Below the pieces are notes generated by a model. The model saw nothing but the letters and a program-made list of their open reading frames with translations, was not told where the DNA came from and searched no databases. A program made the translations under genes and the position numbers. Source: Kalaharituber pfeilii (Eukaryota; Ascomycota; Pezizomycetes; Pezizales; Pezizaceae). Taken from it: a stretch of 64,000 nucleotides of DNA. Positions 32,724 to 44,734 of the stretch are shown one piece after another; positions within the stretch are counted from its first letter, which is position 1; the number at the start of each line of letters is the position of its first letter. Location: assembly GCA_015179045.1 (NCBI GenBank), contig WHUZ01000036.1:124001-188000 (forward strand), read 5' to 3'.

Positions 32724-32867
32724 TGTTACGGGTTCACCGCGACCGTAGTGTGGGCGGCCGGTGGAGCGCGTGAAAAGCGAAAAATGCAAGCGCATACGAA
32801 ATGCGCATATGCGACGTAAGCGACATGCGACAGCCGGAAAGACGCCGCAGTTGCATAATGAGTATAA
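32724..32867 (+). mobile_element. Truncated TRIM LTR
   Basis: First ~144 bp of the TRIM LTR in plus orientation (TGTTACGGGTTCACCGCGAC), ending at ATAATGAGTAT and followed by AT-rich DNA. Confidence 0.8.
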
Positions 32868-33119
32868 CAATATATTTAAAGCTTTAGTCTAGAAACTATT
32901 CTCTAGTATATAGCTACTAGTAGTTATGTATACTAAGAAAAAAAGAATAATAAAAAAGGATTATAAATTTAAAGTTAATACCTTCTAGCTGCTATATTTC
33001 AGATTTATCTAATAGTTGATATATATTTCTAAAAAATAAGGAAGTTAAAAAACCTCTATAAACTATTACTAATAGAATAGGCAGTTTAGAACTATTTAAG
33101 AAAAGATAGATCTCTACTT

Positions 33120-33405
33120 ATAGTATCATATAAAAAGTATTTAGTATTAAGAAGTATAAAAATAAGTATATTATGCAATAAGTAGATCGAGTCTGTATTT
33201 ACTATAGGCTAATGAGAATATACTCTATAATAGTTTAGGTATAGCACTTAAGGTTCAGTATTAAGAAAGGTATCGATTCAATTGTATACATGCATTGACT
33301 GCTATAAACCTATGTCAAATACAGACTCAATCTGCATATTGTATAGCATACTTATTTCTATACTTCCAAGTACCGAATACTTTCTCCATGGTACTGTACA
33401 TTCCT
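33120..33405. repeat. Palindromic repeat with ~105-bp arms
   Basis: 33120-33225 is the inverted complement of 33300-33405; the left arm shows more A/T (AAAAGTATTTAGTATTAAG versus AAAGTATTCGGTACTTGG), as if only one arm were RIP-mutated. No ORF. Confidence 0.55.
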
Positions 33406-33839
33406 AGAGATTACTAGTTAGGGTGGATGGGTATTAGTAAATTATAGAGTAGGAGCAAATCCCAAGATCAAGCTTAGAGAACTAGAAAGATAGCAATACG
33501 CGATGCCCAGAGGTATGACGGAAGTTTCCATAAAGACGAGACCAAACTTTGGTGAAGGGGCTGCCAATCTGCAAGCAGTTGGACTTTCTATGTATGTGAA
33601 AGGGATCAGGTAGAGGGGAGAGCACTGCGGATTGTGTGAGTCCCGAGGAAGAAGAAAGGTTTCATGTGAGGCACTTCAAGGGTAAGGGAACGGGCTAGCT
33701 CAAGTAGTAATCTCAACTCTGCCATCATTGGCCTACAAACAAGGATTGGGAATAGAAGGCAGGGTAGGCAGAGGACGAAGGCTGGAATTACAGCAATGGG
33801 AGTGGCATTGAGGGAAGACAAGGATATTGGTAAAGCCAG

Positions 33840-34522
33840 TCAAAGATTTAGAGCTGATTGTCATAACTAAGACTCCAGAGCATGAGGAAGAGGACGAATT
33901 ACTGGTCCTTACATGCTCTCAAGTGCCAATTGAGAGACTGACCAGGTTGGGAGTGGAGAGGCTGGAAGCAGTAGGACATGAACGTGTGCAAAATGGCATA
34001 TGAGAACAGAGGTGAAATAATTAACGGATGTCGGCCAATGGTTACAAGGCAATAAAGGCAATTAACAACAATAAAGCGGTGCATAAGGCAGCTCAGCTGG
34101 CTGGCTACTTACCATCCCAGGAAGAGGTGACGACTGAGGAGGGGCAACGGGGGGAGGAGATGGACCAGCTGCACTTGAGTTACAATCTGCAGAGGCTATG
34201 CTGCGTGACAACCATTCTGGTTGAGGTGCTAAATAGGCTCACAGCAAATGAGGACGACGAAGCAGCCCCTCTGGTCTCCATTGTATTTAACCTCATTAGA
34301 GCTCATAGGGGGCAATTGTATACAAACGGAGTATGTAGAGGCTGCAACTCATCATACTGTTCGGGGCCTGTTATCTTAGCCAGGCCACTAATGAGTAGCC
34401 AGGCCAGTCGTCAGTGCCTTTGCCTCATCCATGAATGGGTCTCCATCCTGCATCTTCGATGGTGGATTATTCCACCCCGCACTCTGTTATTACATTTGTC
34501 TCACAAACACTGGCACACTTAA
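33840..34522 (+). CDS. Unidentified coding-like region
   Basis: Two plus-strand stretches look coding. One is KTPEHEEEDELLVLTCSQVP, then IERLTRLGVERLEAVGHERV up to a stop near 34002. The other is a 164-residue ORF from 34028 beginning MSANGYKAIKAINNNKAVHK with an acidic middle. They are close, in related frames and directly upstream of a LINE 3' fragment, so they may be LINE ORF1 or a broken host gene. No domain recognised. Confidence 0.3.
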
Positions 34523-34599
34523 ATATCATAATTTTACCTCATTCACAGATGCAAGAAGTACACCAAGGCTAACTCTGAAGAAGTGATGGAGTTATTCAT

Positions 34600-35000
34600 C
34601 AAACCGTTATTTTCGTAGAAAGTGGTATGTAGTAATTGTATAGGAAAACTACCAGAAATGGCAGTTTGGTATATTAACAAGCATGTAACCCGAAGGTGCG
34701 GGGACGGGAAGAAACCACTACACACCTACTAGACGAGTGCCGAGTGTGGAAGGAAAGGATATAGCCCGGTGGAAGCGGGGACATAGCTAGACTACTAGAG
34801 AGGTGGGACAGGAACTTCCTACTGAAGCTGATAGGCTAGATGAAGGAGTGAATCAGGGCTATGGGTACTTTGTTTTGAATTGCTAACTATTTCGCTTTGA
34901 CTCCTTTTACTTTCATTTTACTTCCTATCTACATAGTCTCGCCATAGCCCTTAGGGCCGCATGCGAGTATATATATGAAAAGAAAAAAAAAAAAAAAAGG
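34600..35000 (+). mobile_element. LINE 3' fragment with family-A tail
   Basis: Plus-strand remnants of the LINE C-terminus (TTHLLDECRVWKERI near 34710-34760) are followed by an untranslated stretch and the hairpin CGCCATAGCCCTTAGGGCCG at 34942, then ATGAAAAG and poly-A to 34998. The left boundary is approximate. Confidence 0.7.
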
Positions 35001-35479
35001 CATGTAACAACCTTACTATTGCAATATTGGGCATACTATCTAGCTGCAAACCTATAGCCATTATAGACAGAGTTGAATAGGAATAGTGTATTTTGATTTC
35101 TGGAGTACTTTGTATGGGAGTTCCTAAAACCTGTCGGAGCAGGCACTTCCTGCCTGAATGCACTATGACCGTCGGCCACTTATGGTCGCCTAGTCTCATC
35201 GTGCCTTACACTTCAAGTTCCGAGTTGGCCATGGAATTATCCTAAGGTGCTGGTAGTCTGCGCTTGTCCGAATTGCGTTTCCGCTTGATTTGACTGTGGC
35301 TTCCGCTTGACCTGAGGGTATTCGCTACCAGCATAAAGTTTCGCACAAGTGAGTGGTTGAAGAAACCGCTCTCGAGGTCTATGTACAGGTGTGGAACGGG
35401 CATGTTCTTTCGCTGTTATATGCCGTTCATCCTCTTCAGAACCCCAATATTACTAGCAGCACAGTAATGTCACCACTAC

Positions 35480-35665
35480 AGACGAAGAGATAGTGAATGC
35501 GCAAGCCTAGATATCATGGCGGGAAACACAGACTGCGATATTGAAGGAGTGGGATGGGATAATATTACTGATGAAGAGGTCTTGGACTTGACAGATTGTA
35601 TCCCTCCACGGGTCCAACCTGTAATTCTTGCAATGAAGGCCACAATATTGGTCACCGCTATTTTT
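35480..35665 (+). pseudogene. Tc1/mariner transposase C-terminus, fragment 1
   Basis: Plus strand: WDNITDEEVLDLTDCIPPRV then QPVILAMK, followed after a one-base shift by GHNIGHRYF. It fits the conserved Tc1-family end (W..I....I..L..SMP.R...VI...GG.T.Y). Broken and without the catalytic core. Confidence 0.6.
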
Positions 35666-35889
35666 TGAGGGGGAAGACATGAGACCTGTCCAGGTGCAAA
35701 AAGTCACTACCACACAGGCTGCTCCAATTCAGGCTGGTAGCGGATAGACGTGAAAAAATACAGGGACGTACGCATGCCAGGGCGCCATCACCGGACTTAA
35801 TGACTATAGGTTGGTCTTCATTTTCAGCTTCATATACTCGATACACCCCTGAATTATTGCACGCAGTCGCCAGGCTGATCACCCGATCT

Positions 35890-36095
35890 CAATCCTATTG
35901 ATGATACTAGTATCTGGAGAATGACCAAGACAAGACTAAACAAACAAGATAGAGCCACTACAGCAGAGGGGTATGTCAATAGATTCAGAAGGAATGGCAG
36001 AAGATAAAGCCGGAGGAGATTTTGAATCTCGTAGACAGTATCCCTGAAGGAGTTAGAGCTGTTATTGCTACCATCTACGGCCACACAAATTCTGA
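35890..36095 (+). pseudogene. Tc1/mariner transposase C-terminus, fragment 2
   Basis: IKPEEILNLVDSIPEGVRAV then IATIYGHTNSD on the plus strand, the same conserved tail as the previous fragment but clearly a different sequence. The short piece between them and 36100-36600 shows nothing I recognise. Confidence 0.6.
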
Positions 36096-36599
36096 TTTAC
36101 AGTCGGCCGTAGGGAACACTCAACAGGCGGATTTTTCAGTCCCCACGTAAGTTTCCTGGCAGCCGTCAGGGAAGACCGCGCCACAAGCTACAAAATCAAT
36201 CAAGAGAAGTTTACCCTCTGACCCGAACGATGGGGGCTTCCCCCATGGAAACCACCACTTTTCAACACCCATCTGTCCCCGTAAGTTTTCATCCAATTTT
36301 CATTCTGAAAACAGGAATCGATTCTGCGGGCTGAATCACTTGGGAAAGAACTCACCAGGGAAATTTTTGATGACATTGAGACGCAGTGAACTCAGTCTGC
36401 TCAGTCTGAAGGCACCCCATTTTCATGGGAGCAGACGCCAATCTTACCCCCTGTACAACCCATGCCGGCTGCAAAATATACACTACTCCCGACACTACGG
36501 AGCAAATTTCCAATTGCAATTTGCGCCAGGCTCAGGGCCATGCCACGCGCTAAAAGACTTCAGCCATGGTACAGGACTCGGATTGCAAAATCCGCCTAA

Positions 36600-36843
36600 T
36601 AGCGGGCCGAACTGGTAGAACAAAGTGTCCTCAGGGTGCGCTGTACATCTGCTAGGACAAAGGCCGAGGTCGCCGACCTCAAGCTCGGCAAGGTGCTAAG
36701 TGGGAGCAAGCTATCGAGGCCAAGGGTGACTCAGTCAATCTTCACAGATGGCAGCCGCAGCGGAAGGGTTGGAATCGGGTGGCATGAAAGGGTCAAGAAT
36801 GACCATGAGTTGGCATGAAGGCAACGGTGTGGGATGGAGATCA

Positions 36844-36885
<42 letters not shown>

Positions 36886-37725
36886 ATCATTACTCGCGTG
36901 CCGCCCTTGGGGCTATGGTGAGATAGTTACATGTAAGGAGATAACTTAAAATGTCAAAAGATAACTTGAAATGCCAAAAGATAACTGAGATGTCGTGAAA
37001 TATGAGCCTCCATGCTACTAGAAGACGAAAGTTAAAGGTTCTGAAAAGCTGAAGAGTGTAGGAAAAGGGAAGTTAAGGGTTCGCCTATTGCCCCGCCCAA
37101 TCCAATATGTCCAACAAGGTGTCTCCATCGTTACCATTTTCGTGGTTTCTGGGGCGGCAGAGGCTGTCTTCGCCTTCGCGACATGTCTGTCTCCAGATTT
37201 TGCACTGTGTCAGTATGTGTCGAGTGGTCTCGATATGAGATCACAGGAATGAGGGGCGCCCTGGTCTGAAGGTGCCACTACTTGCAGATCCCAAGCGGCA
37301 ATCAGTGCTGCCGGAGAGCCAATAAGATCTGGCAAGGCGAGCAAATATGGACCCTGGCTACATCTAGGAGTTGTTTACGGGAAGGAGGCGGAAGCTGAGG
37401 GGTCCCAGGTTGTGAAGCTTGCGTGGGTAAAAGCACACACGTCGGGCTTGAGCACCGATGAGAAGGCGAAAAAAACGGGCCGGAAGCATGAGGTAGTACG
37501 GACAGGCCTCTAAGTGTGAGCAGGGTCAACAGTTGGCCAGCACGAGAGGGGAGACAGGAGGGGCACAGGATGGCCCTCACGAGCTATGATACCCGTGGCT
37601 GCAGACCAGGAAAGGCGCACAATGTTTCCCATTTTCTGCTATCAAGACCAATCCTCTCGGCTAGTCAGATCGCCATAGCCCATAGGGCGGCACGCGATCA
37701 ATGATATATAAAAAAAAAAAAAAAT
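36600..37725 (+). mobile_element. LINE RNase H to 3' end, split by another LINE tail
   Basis: RNase H start SIFTDGSRSGRVGIGWHE at 36740-36800, then (after a nested insertion) WVKAHTSGLSTDEKAKKTGR at about 37405-37470. It ends with the family-A hairpin CGCCATAGCCCATAGGGCGG at 37670 and poly-A to 37725. The remaining frame is broken by stops. The 5' boundary is uncertain. Confidence 0.7.
36848..37236 (-). mobile_element. 389-bp truncated LINE inserted in a LINE
   Basis: Flanked by GAGATCACAGG on both sides (36837-36847, 37237-37247). The minus strand encodes the LINE C-terminus (CKIWRQTCREGEDSL then GDTLLDILDWAGQ and a stop), then the family-A hairpin and a 34-base poly-A. Confidence 0.85.
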
Positions 37726-37739
37726 CGGCTTCATATGCT

Positions 37740-39800
37740 GACAACGGGTCCTGATGTCGCCGTGTCGACAATAGCTGGCCCCCCCCGCCGATAAAACAAA
37801 CCCCTTCCTCTGCACAGAGCTTCCTCCTCCATCAGCATTTTAGAAGGGCATGGCTCCAAGTGAGTCTCTAGACGTAGTAGTCATTTAGCAATCCACTTTG
37901 TCTCCAAGTCACCCTAGGCTGCCCCGGAATGCTCGGAACCGACCATATTGTGCAGTCCTTCCTAATGAAGTGCACTTGCCGACTTTAGCTATTTGGTCTC
38001 AGGCTGCATTTCACTTTCCACAACAAAGCGCGCGAACCAATGGCAGCATTAATTATGAACACGGTGAATACGTAAGCTTGCAACTGGTATGCTACTGAAT
38101 ATGAAGAATGTTACGAGTCATTATTGACAGATTGCAATGTTTGTGATCTTCGTTCAGGCTTTTGTAGGGAAGGAGTATCAATAGCATGCATAGCATTAGC
38201 CGCCGAACAGCAGGGGAGTATTGTGGCTCACGGACGATATTGCAATAGGTGAGGTATAGGCAGTTTAATTACCGAATGAATATTTTTGTTAAATTTTCAG
38301 CCGCAAATTTATTTGGCGACGGCACCGTTCAAGCCTGCATTAGCCCCGGTCCATGCTCAGTGCTCATGATTGTCTGCAGTGGCGATCTCCCATCCGGCAG
38401 CATGTCAATTGAGGGCGCAGCTGATGAAATCCTTATACAAAGCAATCTTATTTGTTACGAGAATATTTCACTCTCTTGCAGCATGCCCATTATCTTCTGA
38501 TGGAAGGGCCAAGAAGAAGCGCACCTCCCTCAGCAAAGAAATATCATTGGTTCGCTACTGTCACATATCGCGCATAGCATACCTTGCTGGCTACCATGCT
38601 AGAATCCCCCAATACGCCTGACCCCCCCTCACAATGTACCGAACCCCGAGCGAAGCGAAGGGGGTACTCACTCAGACAGTTCATACGGCCTGATCACCGC
38701 TAGCTGCCGCGCCCCTCGCGGTCGGGAGGCAGGGGCGCCGCTAGCATATTTGTACTGCCCTGCTTTTAAGGTGTAGCGACAACTTGATTTCCTACTGTCA
38801 TGTAAATCCAAAACGAGCAAAAGAAATTTGAAATAATGGTAAAGCCTCTACCGGCACGTGGAATGAGGCCGAAGCTTGGACAATGCGATTCGGTACCAAT
38901 GAGGCTGTTGCAACCTGCGCTGGTACATCACCGACGCAAGCTGAATTCCAAGGCCCCCCTCACGGCATTATGACTAGTTGCATCCTTGCCTGCTGATAAG
39001 ATGCTCCGTGTGTGGGTCAAGAACAAACGAATCGAAGATCTGCTGCTAATGCAAAGGTTGATAATAGAGTCCTCATCCGAAGCTTGTTAGGGTAGGTGCA
39101 ACTCTCTATGTAATGTGCGTGCAGCAGATGTTAACGATGCATTGCTTAGGCTGGAAGTCCCCACACACATCGCTGATATGATAACAGTCAACAGATGAGC
39201 AGGGAAAAGTACGACATCGATATACAATGGCCCCCATAAGGGGCCTCTGCAAACGCGATCGACATTCCATAGTGTAGTTGGATATATCGGCATTGAAGTT
39301 CCAACTGAATTCTGAAGTGGCCCGCATGGGTGGCCTGACTATTCTTCAGCCCCCACTGGCAAAGGATTAAGATTGGCATACTACTAGATAATTGTGGATG
39401 GCCTAGGCAGAGTTGGTCCGAAAGTAATATTGTCGTTTTTTATTGTGTCAACAGATCTGGAGATTTACATAAAACTGTTATGTACACTAGGCATAAAGTC
39501 TTATCTTCAACAGGGGTGCGAGCACATGTGCGAACCTCCATAAAGGTTCTGGATGCATTCATCCCCGCTTATCACATAAAATGCTGTAGAGGAATTGAAT
39601 CAGATATGGTTGACGAAAAGTGAAAGAACTACTGCATTTTACGACAACGCGCGATGTCTGATGCAGCGCAGAAACCTACATTTAGACCAAAAGTGCACAA
39701 ATACAATACTGGACATCTCAACAACCATAACACAAATTACTAAACACCTGGCGAGGAAAATATATGATGATATAGTTGAGGACATCTGTACATGAAGTAA
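37740..39800. other. Balanced-GC region, possible small broken genes
   Basis: Not AT-rich and without recognised repeats. It holds the Cys-rich segment below, a 53-codon stretch ending CILAC-stop at about 38838-38998 (plus), and a short ORF at 39595-39795. GC-rich hairpins occur near 38655-38750. None is a confident gene. Confidence 0.35.
38100..38500 (+). pseudogene. Cysteine-rich coding-like segment with a possible intron
   Basis: The plus strand from about 38095 encodes a Cys-rich stretch (TDCNVCDLRSGFCREGVSIA). A GTGAGG...TTTTCAG sequence of 52 nt at 38249-38300 looks like a fungal intron, followed by another Cys-bearing open frame to 38500 (GTVQACISPGPC). The two frames are not in phase across this intron, and no start or signal peptide is evident. 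Small secreted protein relic is a guess; family not identified. Confidence 0.25.
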
Positions 39801-40853
39801 ATTTTGCATCAACTTCAATATTCAAATCACAATTAAAATAAATAGATAAAATTGATTATATACTATATAGAGCAATATTAATTGATTTTAAATTATTATA
39901 CTAGTAACTAAAAAGTTAAAGCTTAGAAGTTTTGTATAAGAATTAGTTAAATTATTTATTATTAATAAGTACTAAATATAATATAGTATATATAAATTTA
40001 GAAAAAAAAAATTTAGTTATTTTAAAATTAAATAATATATATATATATACTTTTTTTACTATTTTAATTTATCTAGTATTTGTTTAATACTATATATATA
40101 TATAGTTAGAAATCTCTAATACTATAAATTAATTTTAAATTATATATATTAATAGTTTAAAAATAATAATAATAAAAATAATAGAATATAATTTTTAAAT
40201 AAAAAGTATTTTATAAAACTAAAATAAATAATTAATATAAATATTTTATTATAATAAATAACTATAAATAAAAAATTTATTATTAAAAAAATTCATATAT
40301 ATAATAAATATATAAAGTATAATTAAGTATAAAAAAAGTAATATATAAAAAAAATAAAATAAGTATAAAATTAATAAATAGTAGTAATAAAATAATAAAA
40401 TAATAAAAATTAATAAAAGAAAATAAAATTAATTTTATAATTAAAAAAAAATAGTATAATATATATATATATACTTATAAAGTTTATTTTAATAGTATAT
40501 TTAATAACTTTATATATATTAATAGTTATTAAAAATTATATTTAAGATAAATTATATACTAAAAAACTAAGTAAAAATTTATAATAAAAGATAATTAATT
40601 AATAATAAAGTATTATTTTTATTAAAATTAAATTTTAGATACTTACTTAGTTAATTTTAGTAGATTAGATACTTATATATATATAAGTAATTATTTAAAA
40701 TAGTATAATTATAATAGGGGTACTTTATCATAGCTGATTATATGAATAAAAAACTTAGAATATATTCTTATATAGAAATAACTTTAAGTAAGAGTATTAC
40801 AGCTTTCACTGATAATAGTTCTTTTGTCAGGGTGAGCCATCCAGCTCAAGTTA
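39801..40853. other. AT-rich block, no gene
   Basis: One of the most TA-dense parts of the window; no ORF or element end recognised apart from the LTR that follows. Confidence 0.6.
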
Positions 40854-41090
40854 TGTTACGGGTTCACCGCGACCGTAGTGTGGACGGCCGGTGGAGCACG
40901 TGAAAAGCAAAAAATATAAGCGTATACGAAATGCGCATATACAATGTAAGCGACATGTGATAGCCAGAAAGGCGCCGCAGTCACATAATGAGTACTATAT
41001 GAGCTACGCAGAGGACTAGTGAGTATCGCTAGTCAAGTGTCTTTTTGACCTCGCGGATAGTAACTTTCTGCGTTTACCACCTCTGTAATA
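40854..41090 (+). mobile_element. Solo TRIM LTR, RIP-like
   Basis: 237 bp, same length as the TRIM LTRs but inverted, with a perfect AGTTA duplication (40849-40853, 41091-41095). Many differences are CG to CA or TG, e.g. the end TGTAATA instead of CGTAACA. Confidence 0.85.
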
Positions 41091-42601
41091 AGTTAAATAC
41101 TCTTACTGGAACCCATCCTAAGTGCCCTTTCTGACAGTAGCTTTCTATGGAGACTGAAGTCTTATTCTAATCTACTGAATATATGGTTCAGTCCATTACC
41201 TATCAAGTTTCAGACTTATCAGCTTCTCTTAGTACTAAACCTAGTCTAGTTATCTCTTCTAGAGATAATAGAGTAGCATTTCTAATTAGAGCCCTATGGT
41301 AACTTATTCTACCAAGCTATAGGTGACTGACAGCGTCCTGTCCTAATCAACTCTAGGCTTCTTGCTTAGTACTTACTATTATTTTCTAATAGTATTATAT
41401 TACTAACGGAGCAACCGTTCTAGTAATAACTACCTCATTAGGAGATCATAGACTCTCTATTAACTATGTTAACCTCTATGACAATAATTAATTTTATTTA
41501 AAATATATTTAGTAAATAAGCTATACTTTAAAAATATTAAATAAAAATATATTATTAATAATTAGTTCTTATAATATAGTAATAAAATATAAATAAGAAA
41601 TTAAAAATACTTTATTATAAATTAATTAATAAAATTATATTTCTAATACTAATTACTATAAAAGGATTTAATAAAAAAGAGATAAAAAGATTATTATAGA
41701 ATGTCATGATAATATGACATAGTAGTATGTAAGCATACTCAGAGTAAAGCTAAAATGCAGTAAGCTATGAGGTCATATGATTGGCCTACCCCTGCTATGC
41801 TTGAAGACCTAGTACGAATTAGTACTAAAAGCTTATATGTATAGATACTTCTATATATCCTGACTATACTACTAAGAGTTACTAATAGTTCTACCTTTTA
41901 GTACAATAGTTTACAAGATAGTTGGTTATAACTTGTAATACTATATATATAGATACTCCTATATATCCTAACTATACTACTAGAAGTCATCAATAGTTCT
42001 ATCTTTTAGTGCAATAGTTTGCAAGATAGTTAGCTGCAACCTATAATATAGAACTATTTTATATAATAAGAACTATTAGTTATAGTTAGTAATTAAAATT
42101 ATAATTAGTAGTATTTACTCAGACTTATACTATAGCTAATAATAATTTTTTTCTAATAACTATACTTATATATACTTAGTAGTATATATATACTAATATA
42201 AAAAGACTTATTAAGACCTTATTAGTATATATTTATATTTTATTTCTTAAGTAAGTTAATATAATATTAATATATACTTTCAAGTTATTATATTTATATA
42301 AAATTATTTAAGATTTTTATATCTTAATTTAGACTTATTTTTAAAATTATAGTAATAAACTAAATTATAAAATTATTAAATTAATATATAAATAAGTATT
42401 AATATATTTAAAACTATATTTTTATATATTTATATTAGTTAAACTATTTTATTATATTATTAATAAAAAGTTAAAGTAATTATATATTATAAAATATATA
42501 TATATATTAATAAATTAATATAAAAATCTCTACTAATATAAGTTTTAATAATTTTAAAATATATTTTAATATTTTTATTAAACTATTATATATACTTTAA
42601 C
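41091..42601. other. AT-rich block with tandem duplication, no gene
   Basis: At about 41830-42052 an ~112-bp unit (CTATATATCCTRACTATACT, then TTTTAGTRCAATAGTTTRCA) occurs twice. 41100-41480 is less AT-rich but shows no recognised protein. Confidence 0.55.
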
Positions 42602-43396
42602 TGTCACGCGGCGGCAAGCTGGTGCTACTAAGGGATACGACCGGTTCAGGGTAACAGTAGTTTTGCAAGCGCTGAATGGCAGAGGCCTGACAAACTTGAC
42701 AGAAGAGGCTTGACAGGAGCAGTTCAGAGGTTCCAGTTCAACGGCGATGGCAGGCTATGGTGAAAAGGCAGAGAAGACCAAGTACTAAATTGGATCTAGG
42801 GATTGACGAGAATAACAAGAACATATAGACTGCGAGGAACCATATGGGTCTATTAAGAAGACAAGACAACAGACAAGGAGAGAAGGAACTATTTACATGA
42901 GGGCAAGATAGAGCCTATATATACATGATAGGTTCATTACCTGAGAAGCATAATACAAAGGTAGAAGCAGCGACGAGGGCAGAAGTAAGAACAGAGTGGT
43001 GAAGGCAGAGTTTTCATGGCAGGCGGGCGATACTGGCAGGCGGCGATACTAGCAGGCGGGCTGTACTGGCAGGCGGGCTATACTAGCAGGCGGGCTGTAC
43101 TGGCAGGCGGGCTATACTAGCAGACTGGTCGTACTGGCAGGCGGGCTATACTAGCAGGCGGACTATACTAGTAGGCGGGCTGTACTGGCAGGCGGGCTAT
43201 ACTGGCAGGCGGGCTGTACTGGCAGGCGGGCTATACTGGCAGGTTGCTAGCTACATGTAGCTAGCCGGTTCTATGAGCTTGCCGGCTGTTGGCAGGAGGC
43301 GGTCACGGCTTGCCGGCGGTCGTGGCTTGCCGGCGGTCGTGGCTTGCCGGCGGTCGTGGCTTGATGTGCGGAGACTGTAGGGCGTGGGCTGTGACA
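42602..43396. mobile_element. Solo LTR (TGTCACG family), copy 2
   Basis: 795 bp, TGTCACGCGG to CTGTGACA, perfect TTAAC duplication (42597-42601, 43397-43401). Strongly similar to 14047-14894, differing by point changes and in the length of the 17-bp array (43017-43245). Confidence 0.85.
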
Positions 43397-43741
43397 TTAA
43401 CTTTCTAATAAAAAATTTAAAATAAATTATATATATTTTTTATTATAAATAATATATATATAATATATTAATATAAGATAATATTAAAATAAAGATTATT
43501 ATTTTGAAAGTAAAATAAGATTATAAAAATAACTAATATATATTATTTATTTATTTACTTTATTTATTTAATAAATTTAATTTTCTATATATATTACTTT
43601 TATTATAAGTATTATATTTTAATATATTACTTTTTATAAAAATAAAAGTTAATATTATAAAAAATTTATAATAAATTCAAAGTTAATATATAATTTTATT
43701 TATATTATAATATATTTTATAAGTAATAAATATTATATATC
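43397..43741. other. AT-rich spacer, no gene
   Basis: Nothing recognised. Confidence 0.5.
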
Positions 43742-43924
43742 TACCGTATTCACTCACTTAAGAGGTAAAACACAAGCACGCGCTATGGCGGTCTTGGCAA
43801 GCCTCTTAGCGCCAGTGTGCGTGTATTACGGAAGGACACGTGATGATCCCCGAATTACTACGATGCTAACCTCACTACCACGGAGACTGATATTATGAAA
43901 GGTCTGAGAGCTAAAGTAGGAGAC

Positions 43925-44490
43925 GATTAGATTTTAATAGTCCTGGATATTTCCACTATCAGTAATTGATAGTTGCCCATTAGAATTGAGTCCCGTCTGT
44001 TGTATCGTCTGGAAGGTCCATCATTTCTAAAATATTTGTTAGTATATATACTTGAATATAAAGTGTGATACATACTTTTCTTTTTTTTTTATCATTACTC
44101 GTATGCCACCCTGTGGACTATGATGAGGATTTAGGTATGTGATACATACTTGACTAAAGTCATAGACCGCTGCTGTTTAAAATTCCAGATATATGGAACA
44201 TTCTACTCATTTAAATACTCAAACAATCTGGTAAACGATAGCCTTAATTTACCTGGATAGCTGTAGAGAGATTCGTTTAATTGGCCTGAATGGCCTGGGC
44301 TGGCTTGAATAGTCTAGACTGGCCTGGTTGGCCTAGACCAGCCTGATTGGCCTGATTGTTTCAGGCTGCCTGGGCCGGCCCAGGCGGCTCTCACGGCTTG
44401 GCCTGATTGTTTAGGCCTGGCCAGGCCTAGAATTTCACAGTCCAGGCCTTCTGTTGGCCTGGCCTGGCCTGTCCTGTTGGATTCATTGAC
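43925..44490. repeat. Inverted duplicate of 46645-47100
   Basis: Shares, in inverted order, a GTCCATCATTTCTAAAATAT block, CAGCGGTCTA-type DNA and GGCCTGATTGGCC hAT-like repeats. The left copy alone contains the 60-bp LINE tail at 44078. Confidence 0.65.
44078..44137 (-). mobile_element. 60-bp LINE-tail insertion (family A) with a paralogous empty site
   Basis: Flanked by a perfect 14-bp duplication TGTGATACATACTT (44064-44077, 44138-44151). The inverted duplicate at 46923-46936 has the site once and uninterrupted. Confidence 0.9.
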
Positions 44491-44499
44491 ATCACTTGG

Positions 44500-44625
44500 T
44501 TATTTCTTTTCCTTCTTCGCCTTTGTTATTCCTTTTACTTCCTCATGTACTTAATCTCACCATAGCCCACAGGGCGGCATGTAAGTAATGATATTTTTTT
44601 TTTTTTTAAAAAAAAAAAAATTTCC
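44500..44625 (+). mobile_element. LINE 3' tail (family A)
   Basis: Plus-strand CACCATAGCCCACAGGGCGG hairpin at 44559, ATGTAAGTAATGATA, then T-run/A-run. The T-run before the A-run is unusual and may mark a second insertion at the tail. Confidence 0.65.
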
Positions 44626-44652
44626 TTAATGTAGCAGAAGTGGAGCATAGTT

Positions 44653-44711
44653 GTTCTCGTACCTAGACTCTTTTGGCATGCTTAAATAAGAGAGTCTGGG
44701 TACGAGAACAG
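44653..44711. repeat. Inverted repeat hairpin
   Basis: GTTCTCGTACCTAGACTCT and AGAGTCTGGGTACGAGAAC pair with one mismatch around an ~20-base loop. Function unknown. Confidence 0.6.
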
Positions 44712-44734
44712 AGCATGGTATGCTATTTTATTGT

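Noticed and set aside
38655..38750. GC-rich hairpins as a possible structured RNA
   Set aside because: Short palindromes without conservation evidence or a second copy in the window; not enough to call an ncRNA.
41100..41480. Less AT-rich patch as a host gene island
   Set aside because: All frames are full of stops and no protein family could be recognised; probably a partly RIP-mutated repeat.
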